NCBI GenBank assembly: GCA_022885665.1
Contig: JAGQDJ010000208.1
Location: 18,006 to 82,005 of the forward strand
Direction of reading: 5' to 3'
From: Triops longicaudatus
Taxonomy: Eukaryota; Arthropoda; Branchiopoda; Notostraca; Triopsidae
Length of the DNA stretch: 64,000 nucleotides
In this document: piece after piece, positions 1 to 13,500 of the stretch
Numbering within the stretch: the stretch's first letter is position 1
How the letters are laid out: every line of letters begins with the position of its first letter
Position numbers and translations under genes: made by a program
The notes under the pieces: model-generated
Told to the model about the DNA's origin: nothing
Seen by the model: the letters and a program-made list of their open reading frames with translations, nothing else
The model's database searches: none

Positions 1-1205
1 CGGTACACATCAACCGTTAGCTGAGCTCCTCGAACCGACGAAAGAGTATAACTTCACACCTAATGAGATAAGTGTAAGACGCTCACCATGGATTCTTCCT
101 CGTTCGAAGTAAACAGAAAACGTGTCTTAAATTATTTCAGTCCTTGCTTATTTTTCTTTCAACAAGTTCTCGTTCTTCTTCCTACCCTGTGAGAAGGTGG
201 CGCTTTGCACGCGTGCTGTAGAACATGAGCAGCAGTTTCCTCGCCCTCGTAATCACTTCGATTGTGCTGCGGCCCCAGTTGAGAAGCTCGTAGTACCAGG
301 CTCCCAGCCTCCCATTAAGCAGTTACCTGCTCGTGAGTTGGTGCCGTTGTTACGTTGCAAGTTCTTAACAGTGATCCAACTCTGTTTCGTTCCAAACTAA
401 CCTTTCAACGTAGAAGGATTGTTAAATTCCTGTTCAATCACAACAACAAAATCATATATAATTTAATATTTTATCCAGCGAATTGAAGACGTGTTATTGG
501 CATTAATACGGGACTGTGAAATTCTTGTCACGCGATTCCGTCCCCCTGCGTATATACTGTGAGCTTAAGCTTCGCGTGGCAGCGTGCGTTTTGTTGCCGT
601 CCGACACTTGAAACTGACGTCCGATAAAATACCGTTTTCTTGGTAAAGGGGTTGAAGAGTTTATAAGATGAGGGTTCTCATTAATCAACTACCAGGGACT
701 AAACGATTCCACACGTCGTGGTAAAATCCAGAATCATTAGTCCTTGGCGGGTGAGAGTCATTTGTCATCGAGGATGCTTCTTTGTGCCCATTGATAGCAG
801 GCTGTTGTCCCGCTGGTAAAGCCAAACATTGGACCCTTTCAGGTGTTTTGGCGATTACACGCGCGAGCGCACTTGATCCCCCTCTTTCAAAAACCAAGAG
901 GGCCCACAGAAATATATATTGCGTCTTCGCCGACTTCGCTTCGGTATTTATCTGCTCCCACACACTCTTGAGAAATAGTTTTCTAGGTACTGTGCAGTTG
1001 TTCGCCATCGATCCACAATGCTACGGCTGTTCGCTGTCCCTTATGCCATAATTCAGTCCCGCTAAGTCGGTGCGGTAAAAGCGTCTTATGCATATGGTGT
1101 ATCCTTATGCTTTTTTTTTGTTGCGAAAACTCGTACGTGAGTGCTGGCAGAAAATATGCTAGCTTCCCAACTTTTTCTTCATAGGAGCGTGACTCCTTTT
1201 CCAGC
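1..1205. other. Flank upstream of first MCT exon, no gene recognised
   Basis: Several short overlapping ORFs on both strands show no recognisable domain and look like chance. An ATG at 88-90 in good context opens only 34 codons; it could be a tiny first exon because a GTAAAC donor follows after 7 codons, but nothing confirms it. The pyrimidine-rich tract ending in CAG at 1190-1204, directly before the ATG at 1206, looks like a splice acceptor, so a 5' UTR exon may lie in or left of this flank. Confidence 0.4.
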
Positions 1206-1548
1206 ATGGTGACGGGAACGAAAGACCAAGAAAGTGCAAAGGACGACATTAGTGCCGAACCTGTGGCACCCCAAGCAGTTGTCAACTGTGGTTTTGCTGA
1301 ACCTGTTAACGAGGTGAGTGGGATGAAGGATGCGGCCAAGGAAAGAAACCGACACCTGGTCTTTGCCAAAGCAGCGCTTACACTATGGAAACATTATTAC
1401 CCGGAGGGTAGCTGGGGTTGGGTGGTTTGTGCTGCGTCGGTAGTGGTCCATATAATTAACGTCGGAGTGACACTAAGTGGAATGCATGTCTTTGTGTTCT
1501 CGCTACCTACACGCCCAGCGCTGGCTAGCTACTCCCTTCCTTCGCTCG
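1206..1548 (+). CDS. MCT alternative first coding exon 1a (N-terminus + TM1)
   Basis: ATG at 1206 follows an acceptor-like CCAG tract, so a UTR exon may precede it. The exon encodes 114 codons plus one base: a polar N-terminus of about 62 residues, then HYYPEGSWGW at the membrane entry and a hydrophobic TM1 (CAASVVVHIINVGVTLSGMH). The donor is G|GTAAGG at 1549, phase 1, producing a Gly codon across the junction with the shared acceptor at 23359. The ORF runs on into the intron to a stop near 1625, which is not expected to be used. Splicing would have to cross about 21.8 kb and skip exons 1b and 1c. Confidence 0.8.
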
Positions 1549-4500
1549 GTAAGGTGCCTTTTTATCATATTAATGTCCAATTCGGGACTATTTCCATTGA
1601 TGGTAACCACGGTTATTCATGGTGACGGAGGATAAAATTGGGGTCAGAGACAAATAATGGAATTACGACAGTCTTTGTATAACACACCGGACGGTTACCC
1701 ATGGGCCAAGTTTATACTACATATCCTACTTGGAAAAGGAAGTCCTTATGGAGGCTAAGCACAAGACAGGATACGTAACATCTACTTTGCGCCCAAATAG
1801 TTGCAAACCATGTTTTGCAAATGGCACAAGCTCTTTAACTTCCAAGGGCAAAATCTTTCCTGCAAGTGATGTTTGCACTTTCCCTTTTTTCGCGAAACCA
1901 AGGTTCGAGGGGGGATGCTGGGTGAAGTAGCATTACGTAAGCAGCACGAATGTTGTATCGAATTTTCCTTCTTTATCGGTGGTGTTCCTTTCGTCTGCAA
2001 AGTGGAGCTGAAAGCCACAGAGCCAACGGAAAGGGAAACAGGATAAAGAACTCATAACCTACTGAGACTGGATTGACCGTCCTGACCTCTTCGGGAGCGA
2101 GATGCGCTCCGTAGTTGCAGAAATGTCGAGGAACAACTACGGAGTCCTGTAGCAAGGGAAAAAGGCAGCCTCTGATGTTTACCATGGATCGTAGCTTTGG
2201 GACTCGCTTCTAAGTTAAGTTGCAGAAAAGGAAGCTTTTAGGCCAAATGTATATCACAACGACATTTATCTGCGAATTTCTTTTCGTTTTCCAGCAGATC
2301 CAAGCTCGCATAATAGGAAATGTTTTTCAGCGCCAGAAAGTTAAGCTTGTGTGAATTCAGGTGCAGTTCTTTTGTTTTTCAAGCGAAAAGACTTTCTTGG
2401 CATCGAAAAGCTATTAGTGCGAACATGAGATCAGAATAGTGACGCAGTTTGTGATCTCTGAATTCGCAAGAAAGTGTTCAGCGTTCAAGCTTGGTGTGAC
2501 AATGACGGTGGTAATTAATTGCACACGATGACGATAAAAAAGTACGACTCACAGCAGTAGGTTTTAATGCTTCCTTTCTCTTCCTCTTTTATAGTTCTTG
2601 AGAAAGGGATGCATGCTTCTGCTATCACTATCGTTACAATATAACGCCTCAGCGGTGTCTTAGATAATGTCCTACTCAAAAAATTTCATGATGGTAAACT
2701 TATCGTATACGGTCAAGGGAGATGAACAGCTAGGGGGGTAGTGTACAAGCCCTAGGTTTTAGTACCGCAAAGACAACTGGTTAGAAATCCGTAACAAATC
2801 GCACAGCTCGAGCATGCATTAAATGTGAATTCGGAATATGTTGTTTAGACTCCTCTGGTTGTTAAGCCTGGCGCATGAAAAGAGCTTTAAACATATCGAC
2901 GAGAAGATTCTGGTCGAATGCACTGTTACGAGTACTTTCGAATGAAAGAAAAGGGACTGAAAGGGGTCCTCACAATGCGGGTGTTCTTTTGCACATCTTA
3001 TCGTTTTGCAAATTTTATTGTTTATCCTCTTGTTGCTGTTACTGTAGTTTTTGTCTCCGTGTAACCAGTCTTCACTTCTGAAAAGAAGTTTATGCATAGT
3101 TTACGCGAGTTTTTTGTACGTACCGAAAGTCAAGAAAAGTTTGTGCTACGCAAAGTTACTATCATAAATCAGGTCTTGATCGCAAGCCCCGGTTTGCGGC
3201 TCATGAAGTGTTGTTCTTGATTTCGTTTCGAAAATATGCTTTTAATGCCGACTTCGGTCTTCGCTTCCCCAATTGTGTTATGGTAATCTCCGTTTCCAGG
3301 CGTTAGACTTGATTTTTGGTTTTCTAGTGTCGCCTTTTTTATCAAAAGCCCAGGCGTGATATAATGCTCGTTACCATTCTGGTGCTGCCTGTTTGACACA
3401 CAAATTCATTGAAAATGTTTTCTGGAAGCGTAACTGGCATTATTAGCAGGTGCGTCTGAAGCACAGGAAACTACATCCTTTCTGTGATCCACAATCTCTT
3501 CTTCTTTACCGCCCATACAAGTTCTGCGTCATGATAAGTGTTGCATGCTGGGCTGGAATACGAACAGCAACTACGAGTTGAAAGATGTCACATAATGGAG
3601 TTTGCAGGGATTCAAGCTGTTCGCGGATAACACGCTCGAGAAATGTTATGAGTTTCACCAACATTTCAAGTTCCCGATGACGCCATTTAAAATTTGGTAA
3701 GACGACACTGCAAAATGGAGAAAAAATCCATGTACTGGCAGCATTTAATCATCTAAAAAATGTTATACATAAATAAATTGATAGTAGTCTTAACTTACGA
3801 ACAACTTCAACAAACAGGTTGTGTACTTACGTTGGTTTACATGTGAATTAATATTTCGTGGAATTCTTATCTATTTCAACCACACGCTGATACGCAAAAT
3901 TACTATTTACCAGTTAGGCATTTAGCATTGTAAAGACTGGCACTCGCAAAGTGAAGGTATGTGAACATGTTTATGCGCGCATTCACAAAGAAAAGCGTAC
4001 GGCACGCGGAATATTCAGTTATGAGTTATTCAAGAAAAAGGAGTAAAGTTACGTTGAATTAAATGGGCTTAAAACGGGTTCGTCAAATTTCCACTCAATT
4101 GTGCGGGTTATTCAAATAACCGATATTCAATGAAGTGGAAATCACTGTATTAATATACGTTATTGAGGGTCAGTCTTCTGTGAATGCACAGTATGCTACA
4201 AATTTGCAAAGCTTGGCACCAAGTGGCGGGACCTCAGTACACAAAAATAGGATTTACTACCGCGAAAAATGCTGTCGTGTTCTTATCTCCAAATCTATTG
4301 CCTTGCCTTTTTCTCTTTGGGGTCAGTTAGCTCTAACAGATTTTTAAACCGATCAAAAATGTTTAGGGAATAAAAATATCAGTCAATGCGCACGACAACG
4401 AAACGATCAGCACAGTTTTTGTTTCACATCCAATTCATAAACTTCAGCTAGTCGCGCCTTTAAAGAACAAAATAGAGTTGAACATGGCCACGCAGTGAAC

Positions 4501-7500
4501 CATTTGAAACTCAACTTTTAGGAATAAGTTACATACACTGGGGACCAGAGCCGTTCATCAGCAAGAGTCGCTTGGCCGAATGTTTTTTATTTCGGTCTCC
4601 TATTCAATCGTAGCGTCATATTTTACCATGAATACATCCCCGTATGTTGTTTGTCTGCCTTTATTTTCTGGTCGCAGAGCACAAAATGCAACACACATGG
4701 AAATAAGATTCCTTTTCAGTAGTGCATAGAAAATGTCAGAGCTCCAAACTTTCCCTTATTCCTTCTCGTTCTGGTATGACCATCTTCGTATACAATAATC
4801 CAATTGTAACAGTCCCAGTTATACCAACTGTCCGGCACAGTATTTTTTTGTGAGGGAATATCTTTGCGTCGCTTTCATTCAGAATGAAACTTCAATTGCA
4901 GGGTGCTTCGAGCTGAACCCCTCATTAAACAAACTTGAAGCACGTTTTTTTCCCGTAAGAAACAGTACAAATTGTACATGTTTTCAACGAATTGAAAATC
5001 ATTCTCACGAATTAAGGCTTACTTAAAAAAATACGAGTTTTTAGCTTCTAAGCAACTGCAGATAGAGCCCCGTCATTTTCTCTGCACTATTTTATCGCTA
5101 GGTAAACGATAATTACAAAGTTTTGCCGAAGTTATGACTTTTGCCAAAAGATCTGGGTTAGGGCCAAATTAGGCTCCGGTGCCAAATTCGGTATGCTCGC
5201 TAGCGTAAGGATGACCAAATGCTAGGATTATCATATTCTATGCTAGATTTGGCATATTTTAATTTTACGAACCTCATTCATGGGAAAAAATATGCCTAAA
5301 AAAAATTGTGTGGAACTGACCAGCCAAAAATCCAATACATTTTAGGGTACTATTATCAGCACATTAATATGAAGCTTTTTAACACATTTCTGGTATTCTT
5401 AGTATATTAAACATTTTGTCGCTTTTTCCGAGTTTATAACCATCATCCTCAGTCCCCACAATAGTAAGACACCGGTTATGGTAACCCCGATTACGGAAAC
5501 ATACGTCAACCGCCGTGATAGACTTGTTTCATTTTATCACGTTGCTTTGCTTAAAATACACTTTTTATTCATAGTGATTTAATAAGCTTGTCTCATTTTG
5601 ACTTCCCAAGGAACAAAAATTGCTAATTTGAAGCGCAAATGAATGAAGGGCAAAACGTTAGTCTATACTGTTATTACCTATAAACTAACCTATTGACTGT
5701 ATAATAAAATGTAAATAAAGAAATCCGACAACAGGTACGAGCCTACGTCAGTTACTGAAAAAAAAAAATAACCCTATGTAGTTTTCTAAAGTGTTACTGA
5801 CATGACGCCAAAATGCCGTTTCCGATGTTGTCAAATGTCCGGCTATCAATCAAGTTTCAATTACAAATCAGTATAACGAAATTAAGTTAATGAATATACT
5901 TCTTGATTAATTTTATAATATAACACTCTTTGTAACTTTAGCTCTTGGTCAAACATTTGTCAGTAAATAACTATTACAACTGGCATGGCACTGTCTTTCT
6001 ACTCGTAGAGAGTGCTGTGTCGTTACGTTGCTTTCGTTCCTAACTTTTTCTCTAAATGTTACTGGGTTTGATTGTTACATGAACATGCGACACAGGCTGT
6101 CACCGTAGACACGACCTACTTTGGAGTTAACAAATGACACAAGGAAGCAAAAAGCAACGGTTTCCCCTACATAATTTTTTAAAACTTTCACAAGGGCCTA
6201 CGGGTTTCTCCAATTAAACCGTTTCAATTTACGTCAGAACTCGTCGGAAACGCTTTGCATAAATTGGAACTCAACTACGTCACGGTAGCCTAAAAATATT
6301 CATGTATTCGTCCAATTTGTTCTAGGACCACATGTAAAGGTGAATCGAGGGGAAGAGACTATCGGTGTTCTACTGGATCAATTGACGGATCTTTTTGTGC
6401 TGCCTTTTAATGACGGTCTTTCTCGTTTCGGTTTCACGCATTCGCAGTAGTATATCTTACAGCTTTTATTAGGTATTGCAACATGTGCCTGAGTCTCTTT
6501 GAAAAAAGAAAAACGTCCAATACAAGGTTTCGTTGACTCCCGCAGGTTTGATTATGTTCAATAAAAATTTCTCCCACTAAAAGCAGGGCAAATATTACGC
6601 TTTACAACGTGAGGATTACACTAGACGAATTGCAGTTTTGCCTTTGAATATGCTAAACTACAGTTTTCATGGGAAGCAAGCGACAGAAAACGGACTGTGA
6701 GATATATTTTTTTTCCACAAAAACAAGGATGCTTTCATCGATGCTGGATAACGGGACTATTACCGGACACTCGAACTTCAGTTCCATCAAGGCCGATAGC
6801 CAAACTCCGTATTAAATAAATTGCTGCGGCAGAATTTTTTAGCAAGCGTGTTTTCATGTTGCTTTTGTTCAGATTACCGCCTTTCTTTACGTGTATTACG
6901 AGCTTCTTTTATAACTGTCACCTAAATAATTAAATAAAGGACAATTTTAGTAGCAAAAGTGAGACTTATTTTCTGACATTACTTATTTGTCCACTCTATT
7001 GGAGATTTCTAACATAAAAACACTTTTAACGCTCATCCGATCTTATCGACTATCCGATTTGTCAATCACTCTTGACTCGTACTAACAGTTGATAAAGTAG
7101 GACTTTCGATGTAGTCTTTTCTCATGCATAGTTATGTCAGTGCAGTAAAAAAAAACGGAAATCGCAGAAAAGCAAACGAACACGACTGGAGACTGAACAG
7201 AGCTGGCCACAAACTCAAATTGCTGATTAGGAACGTTTTTCCAGCAGTCCGCGTGCATCATCCCACTATATTTTATCTCTTTTTGTTTATCTTTGGGGCA
7301 CATCACAGTATTGGTATTCATATGTGGCACTACTTGTACACGGTTGTGCACAATTACAATAAAAACCCTGTTATACAGTCACCGTGAGACCAGACCCTAC
7401 TCTGCGGGTAATCGAAAGGTTAGTTGTCCGAATAATGCAAGGTTTTAGGTTTTGGAAAAATATCGATCATAGGTTTGGGAATGCAATAAAATTATTGTAT

Positions 7501-10500
7501 TTAAATACGCATACTTTTTGTATTGTTTACACAAGCACACAGAAGTGATTATTAATGCAGTAAGAAGAAATGTGAAATGTAACATGTATTCTTTCTCACT
7601 CTGAGCAATTTATTTTCAAACCGAGATTTACTTTATTTTCTAAGCGAATTATTGTTACCTGAATATCGCACTTATAACTTTTCTTAATTGACAGCGAATT
7701 GCCTGTCTCGCATGCTCGATTTTTCGATTTACGGGAAAATTTTGCTCAAATTTTGGATGCATAAAGTGGCAGCTGGTTAACGCGGAGCAAGGTACGAGGC
7801 CTTCTTCTGTGTCGTCACGAAGGCTCACGAATTCGGCCTAATGTCAGCTTTCGTTTCAGTTCCACACTTGTGCTAATGCTCTTCAACCTGACGCAATCTT
7901 TCCCTAATCTCTTTCTTATTTTCCTTCGCAAGCATAAGCCTGAGGGGTGTGTTGAATTCAAGCCAAATACGCAGCCCCATTAACCTTTCACTACCACTTT
8001 AACGATATTCTGACTCCAGTACTCTGCGTATGAGCAGCCTACACACTTAAAGAGTAATGCAAAACGATTGTGTAAGCAAAAATTGTACTTGAAGCCCATA
8101 AGCATGTTTATCTTTAAGCAAATAATAACAAAGAATTTTCCAAACATGTAATAAACAAAATTCTGCAAGAAACAGTAGATTTTTTTACACATTATAATCC
8201 TTTTTTGGTAAATATAATTTGTGGGATTTTTCCATGCATTTCAAAGCTTTCTGAGTAGCCGAAAGCATGACCGGAGGAGGTTTTGTGGTCCTTTCGGAGG
8301 AAGACTTTCGACAGCTGGTTTATGCGTTCGTTTTAAGCGGTTTGGCACGTACCGGAGTATTTATAACACATTGCAACACTACTAATAGACTTAGCACAAC
8401 TGCGAATTTGGAACAAAAACTTTCTTCGCACTCAATTAAACAACACCCTGAATTACTTTCAACATAAAGAAAATCATTGGCAATATTTTGTGTGACAAAC
8501 GGCTTAATTGCCCCCCCCTCCCCCACGAAATTTACTAGTCTTTTTTATACCTCGGGACTCCATCGTAAACTACTTTTTTTGCGCAGTACTAAACGCGATG
8601 TCGAGGAGCCAAAAAACTCGTAGCTTTGTTAACTGACTGTCCAAGTTCTTGAAACTCACTTTCATTACTTCTGAAATGGTGACTAGTTACTACAAGATAT
8701 GCGAAGCTCAGCTTTTTGAGTCCGTAAAAAAAAAAAGAAAAAAAATGAGTCTTGGACGCCTCATGACCCCGAAACGAGTTCTCCTAATGTATTTATACAG
8801 TCTTTCGCATAACTTTTAACATACACGTGCTTTAAGGAGCGAAGCGGTGACCTTTACTACGTCATAAACATTTGAGAACTATTACAACACCCTGTCTTCG
8901 ACCATAAATTATCCATTTACTACATCCATTCGTTTCGGAATCGGCTCGCGAAGACGAAGTCAACTGCAGAACTAACCTCGGTTTTTTTCGCTTACCTCAT
9001 TCTTCAACCTTGTCAACGTTTTTCAGCGTCGATTTTCCCGAGCACGTTGTTTCCTTTGTCTCACCACATTCTCATGCCAGTTCAGGACTGTTGAGATTAA
9101 AAGTCGCATGCTGTGTCTCAGAGCACTCAGTCGGTTTCGAACCATGGGGTAGAACGGAGGCCACTTGTGCTCCTGACCCGAACTGCTCTTTGGGTGTTGA
9201 GATGTTAAAGGCGTTATTTGTTTATCGAACTTTCGCTTGATCGTCTTAAAAATTTGATGGAATTATTTCAAAAGTGTGGGAGGGATGAAAAGTGCGCCAG
9301 CTGTGCAGAAATTTTGTTGGGGGGAAAGGGTGAAAATAAAAAAGGGAAACGTGTGGTTGTCCTACATCTATAGCTGAACGTTGAACTTTCATTTAATAGT
9401 TCCTGTTCCTATAATATACCGCTGTGAAAAAACGAAAGGGAGTTTCCCCTTGGCCCGACAAACCCTAAAGCCCTACTTTCTACAGAGGAAGCTCTAGCCA
9501 TCGCTGGGCCTATGATAGATGACTAGAAGAAAAAAGAAAAACGGATATTAATTTTTTTTCTTTAGTGGTTGTTGAGCGTACGTTACCTCCACTAATGCTC
9601 CGCCATACATAGGTAATCTTTCGAATCTTTTGAACGCGCAATTAGGCAACTGTCCCATAGAACGTTTTCTACAGAAACGGTTGGTCTATGACTTCTGTGT
9701 TAGTAAAGAAAATCAAGAATAATTCTAGAGTTATTTCAACCGATATGCTCGTTATAGTTTTGCCTGGTATTATTTATAAACTACTGGGAATATTGATAAC
9801 AATCCAAAATGAAGTGGAAAGACAAGCATTCTACTTTGCAACGCTTCTTCTGACAGCGAAATACACTGTTGTCGTGTCTTAAAGTCAGCGTGGGCGAAAA
9901 AGGCTCGAACATAGCCTTGTTCAACATCTCCGTAAATCAAACTAATAAAACCCGACAGATATGCTGTACGGATATGAGCTTCATGCCCTTGCAACAGTTT
10001 TCTCTTTCCACATAACGACAAACACTGAACCAAACAGTACTTAACTGTTACGGATGCATTATTTTCATTGTGACTTTCCAGTATTTTTTTTCGTCGGTGT
10101 AAAGCTTATGACTTTCCCGATAACGAAGGTATTACTTCCACTCTTAAAAACCACGAAAAATATTTAATGCTTTTCCATTTCCCAAGAAAGTCCCTTCATG
10201 TGGCTTGTGCATACGTAACAATTCTCAAATTTATGTTAAGATGCTGTACGCACCCGTAAGCGTAAAAAACTTGCTTCACGGCAGACAGAAGTTCTCCTGT
10301 GGGCAAGCCTCTTTCAATCTACGTTGACTCAAATCAAGACAGTAATTAATTTCATTGCAAAAAAAAAAAATAATCAGAAAGCTATGCAGCTTAAAACTTG
10401 GTAACACTTCAAGCATTTTGAGAAGTTACAAAAAGAAAATTTAAAAGAACGTATTGGTCGGAGCATACGCAGTGCGCGAAGAATTTTACGATCACATGTG

Positions 10501-13500
10501 TATGTAAATGCGCATGCCTTATTTAAGAAGTTATGTGCACTTTTGCGGTAGATGTAGACGTGTTTCATGGTCAGAAAGACGAAAATAGGCAAAGGGAATA
10601 CGTAGGAATAGGCAAAGGAACTGATGTTCGAATTTCACTAGAAGAAAATATCGCTACGTGACTATTTCGACTAAGTAACGTAACAGTACTGCACAGTACA
10701 CTCATCGTAACAGTACACTCATTTTGACTATAGACAGACGATGTTGACCAAACATTCTAACCACACTTACGTGCTAGGAACAAGAAAAAACTTTTTTTCC
10801 CTTAGTAGTAATGTAAAGAACCGTAAGTGGTTTGGTCAGTCACTGATATTCGAGAGACCTTAATTGGACATCTACGGTTCTCGGACAGGAAGGGGATTCA
10901 CGTGCAGTGTATACATTAAGCCTATTTAAAAGGAGACATACCATACTTGAAAAGCTTTGCGAAGAAAAATATTTTGTCATTCGACCCAAAAGGCTTACAT
11001 TGCTCTCGCTAAGCTTCCACATACCTTACACGCGATTTCGATTCATAAATTAATCAGCTGAATACGTAGCTAAGGGTTCAGCTCCGCAGACCTTGGCTAA
11101 TTACAGGAATTTATAAGTAAAATTTACCTCGCGATCATAACTTTTTTACTCAAGTTAATTTACGTCAATTCAGTTTCAAAAATTAATTTCGGCTCAAATT
11201 ACTGAAAAAAAAAAATAAATTAGCAAGTTAAAATAGTCTTCTTCGCTGTTTACGTCTCCCTTTCCTTGCAAAGACAGCGTTGCAACATGACAACCGAAGG
11301 ACGTACACTGAATTTCGATATACGTTTTCCTACATGACTTTGTATTAAGTAGAAGTTTTGACAACTTTTAAGATCAGTTTTTCAAACTTGATTCCAGCCT
11401 TTCAGCAGCTGGGAGTCTTTGGGTGTGCAGTTATGTTGCGCTTTGGAATTTTGGCAACTTTCAATTAAAGCGTACGTCTTCGGCAGTATTACAAAAAAGT
11501 CGTCAGCTCTAATCTTAACGCCCCTTTTTTGGCACGCACTCTACGAGGTAGTTTTCTTCGCACCCTGGCAATAGCAAAGGCCAGATTATTGAACCAGTAT
11601 GATTTACCCCAGTAAAAAATCAGGTAAAGCCTCGTAGAAAAAAGTTCGGGGTTTTTATTACAAGCAGTCACACGCCATGTAAGAAAAGCACTTAGGTGTA
11701 AGAAATGTGATTTTTTTTTAACGTCAAAACAAAGATTGCGGTGATCCTTCTAAATTCCCCATTCCTATTCTGGTTAACATATAACCAAACAGGTTGAGTA
11801 GCATATGACAAAATACCAATTGACGATATGAAGAGGCGAAATCATGCGTCGTTATTACGCTCACTTTACTATCAAACCTAGCGCTTAGGGAATAACACAC
11901 TTAAACGAAGCCTGAGTATTACGAAAAGTTAGCTATTACGAAATAGGGCCACAGTTACGGGCCACACTTCTTTGGAAAAACTGCACTAAAGGGAATTGAA
12001 CGGATTCCTCTTGTTTTTACAGCAATACACTTAGGATTTACTTTTTCGTGTGTTCAGAAGTTCGCGAAAGCAAGACTTTTAATGTATTATATTAATCGCT
12101 TAGGGTGTTGACGTTTTCTTAGTGCAGCCAACGCGGGCGATATAGTTAAGTAGGCCTTTCTACGTTATTCTTTCAGGTCTTTAAAATGTCAAAGCGTCTC
12201 TTTTTCAAGACGTAAATCACTTTGATTTTTTTTTTTAATCAAGACATCTTGAGAAAATGGAACAAAAACAAAACGTACTTGAATTCTTCTTTCTGTTCCC
12301 GGCAAACTATTATTTAGTCTTTTTAACCAAGTTAAATAATTGGAACTTACTGAATTAGATAGTCTCGGCCCAAACAACCACTGTGAATTTACACGGAGAT
12401 TGCCTATTAAAATGCTAAGAAACGAAATGAAAGAACCCATTTTTAAGTTTTATGTTTACTTGTATTATAACGTAGCTAGTGAAAATTTCCCCTATTTCTT
12501 AGTGAGAAAACTATAATGGAACGCTGTGTAATGTTTATGAGGCTTACTTTGTGGATATCTGTTTTCAAGACACATAAGTGTTCATATACGAACCCTCGGT
12601 AGCGTTCACTAATCTACGAATTACTTCTACCGCCGCAACGGCGGAAAGGTGAACAGACTTGGCTAAAGGACTATGTTTGAATGAGAGTTTAGCCTAAAAG
12701 TTTCTCGGAATATTGCGGTATTCTGGGTTTCACTAGTTGGCGTTGCGATTGCTTATGAATTAGCAGAAATTACTTATACATGTGATTGTTTAATAGCCAA
12801 CAGTACTCGAAAAATGTATGCATTTCTGCCGTTTATGAGATTAAGTAAACACGCAATAAAACTATACCTGTCTCTATAGCTGTAAATGGGAATAAAAACG
12901 ATACCGTAAGTTTAATTCGAATTAAAACGGGTTATGAAATTATGCGATACGAAATTACGTGGGTTTCACTGTACTTCATATATTTTTTATCTTTTTGATT
13001 AAAATAAACGATAAACATTATGTGAGGTTACACAAGTTAATATGACAGCAAAAGCGTCTGTGTGTGTGTGAGTGAGTGCTTATGAAGCTACCTTACTAAG
13101 GTCAACGTCATGGCGGCAAAGGTTAGCTCAGACGGAATGGATTACTCACCTTCTGATGTGACCGACCCTGACACAGTGGGCGTCGACAATATCCGTCTAA
13201 TTGATGAAACTCAGCAACGTGGCCCGGTTTACAACAGTGGTCGTAACGTGTCCAGCACTAAAAGGTTACAAAGACAATTACGGCTGGATTCGTTTAGCAG
13301 CGGGTGTGCTTACTCGGATAGTGAGACTCCGGGCGTTGAGTTAAATGCAGGCGTGCTTCGAGAGCAGCGTTCCAAACTGGCAAAAATCGGCAGCGCCTTT
13401 CCCGAAGCTCCCGAAGATCGTTCTTTAAGGCCGACTAATGAAATGAAACACCCTTCCGACCAAGCGTTGAGAGTCAGGACATTACGACTCCATTACTATC

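Noticed and set aside
8267..8467. 66-codon ORF with ATG and a GC-richer start
   Set aside because: No domain, no convincing donor, and no link to neighbouring exons; could be chance.
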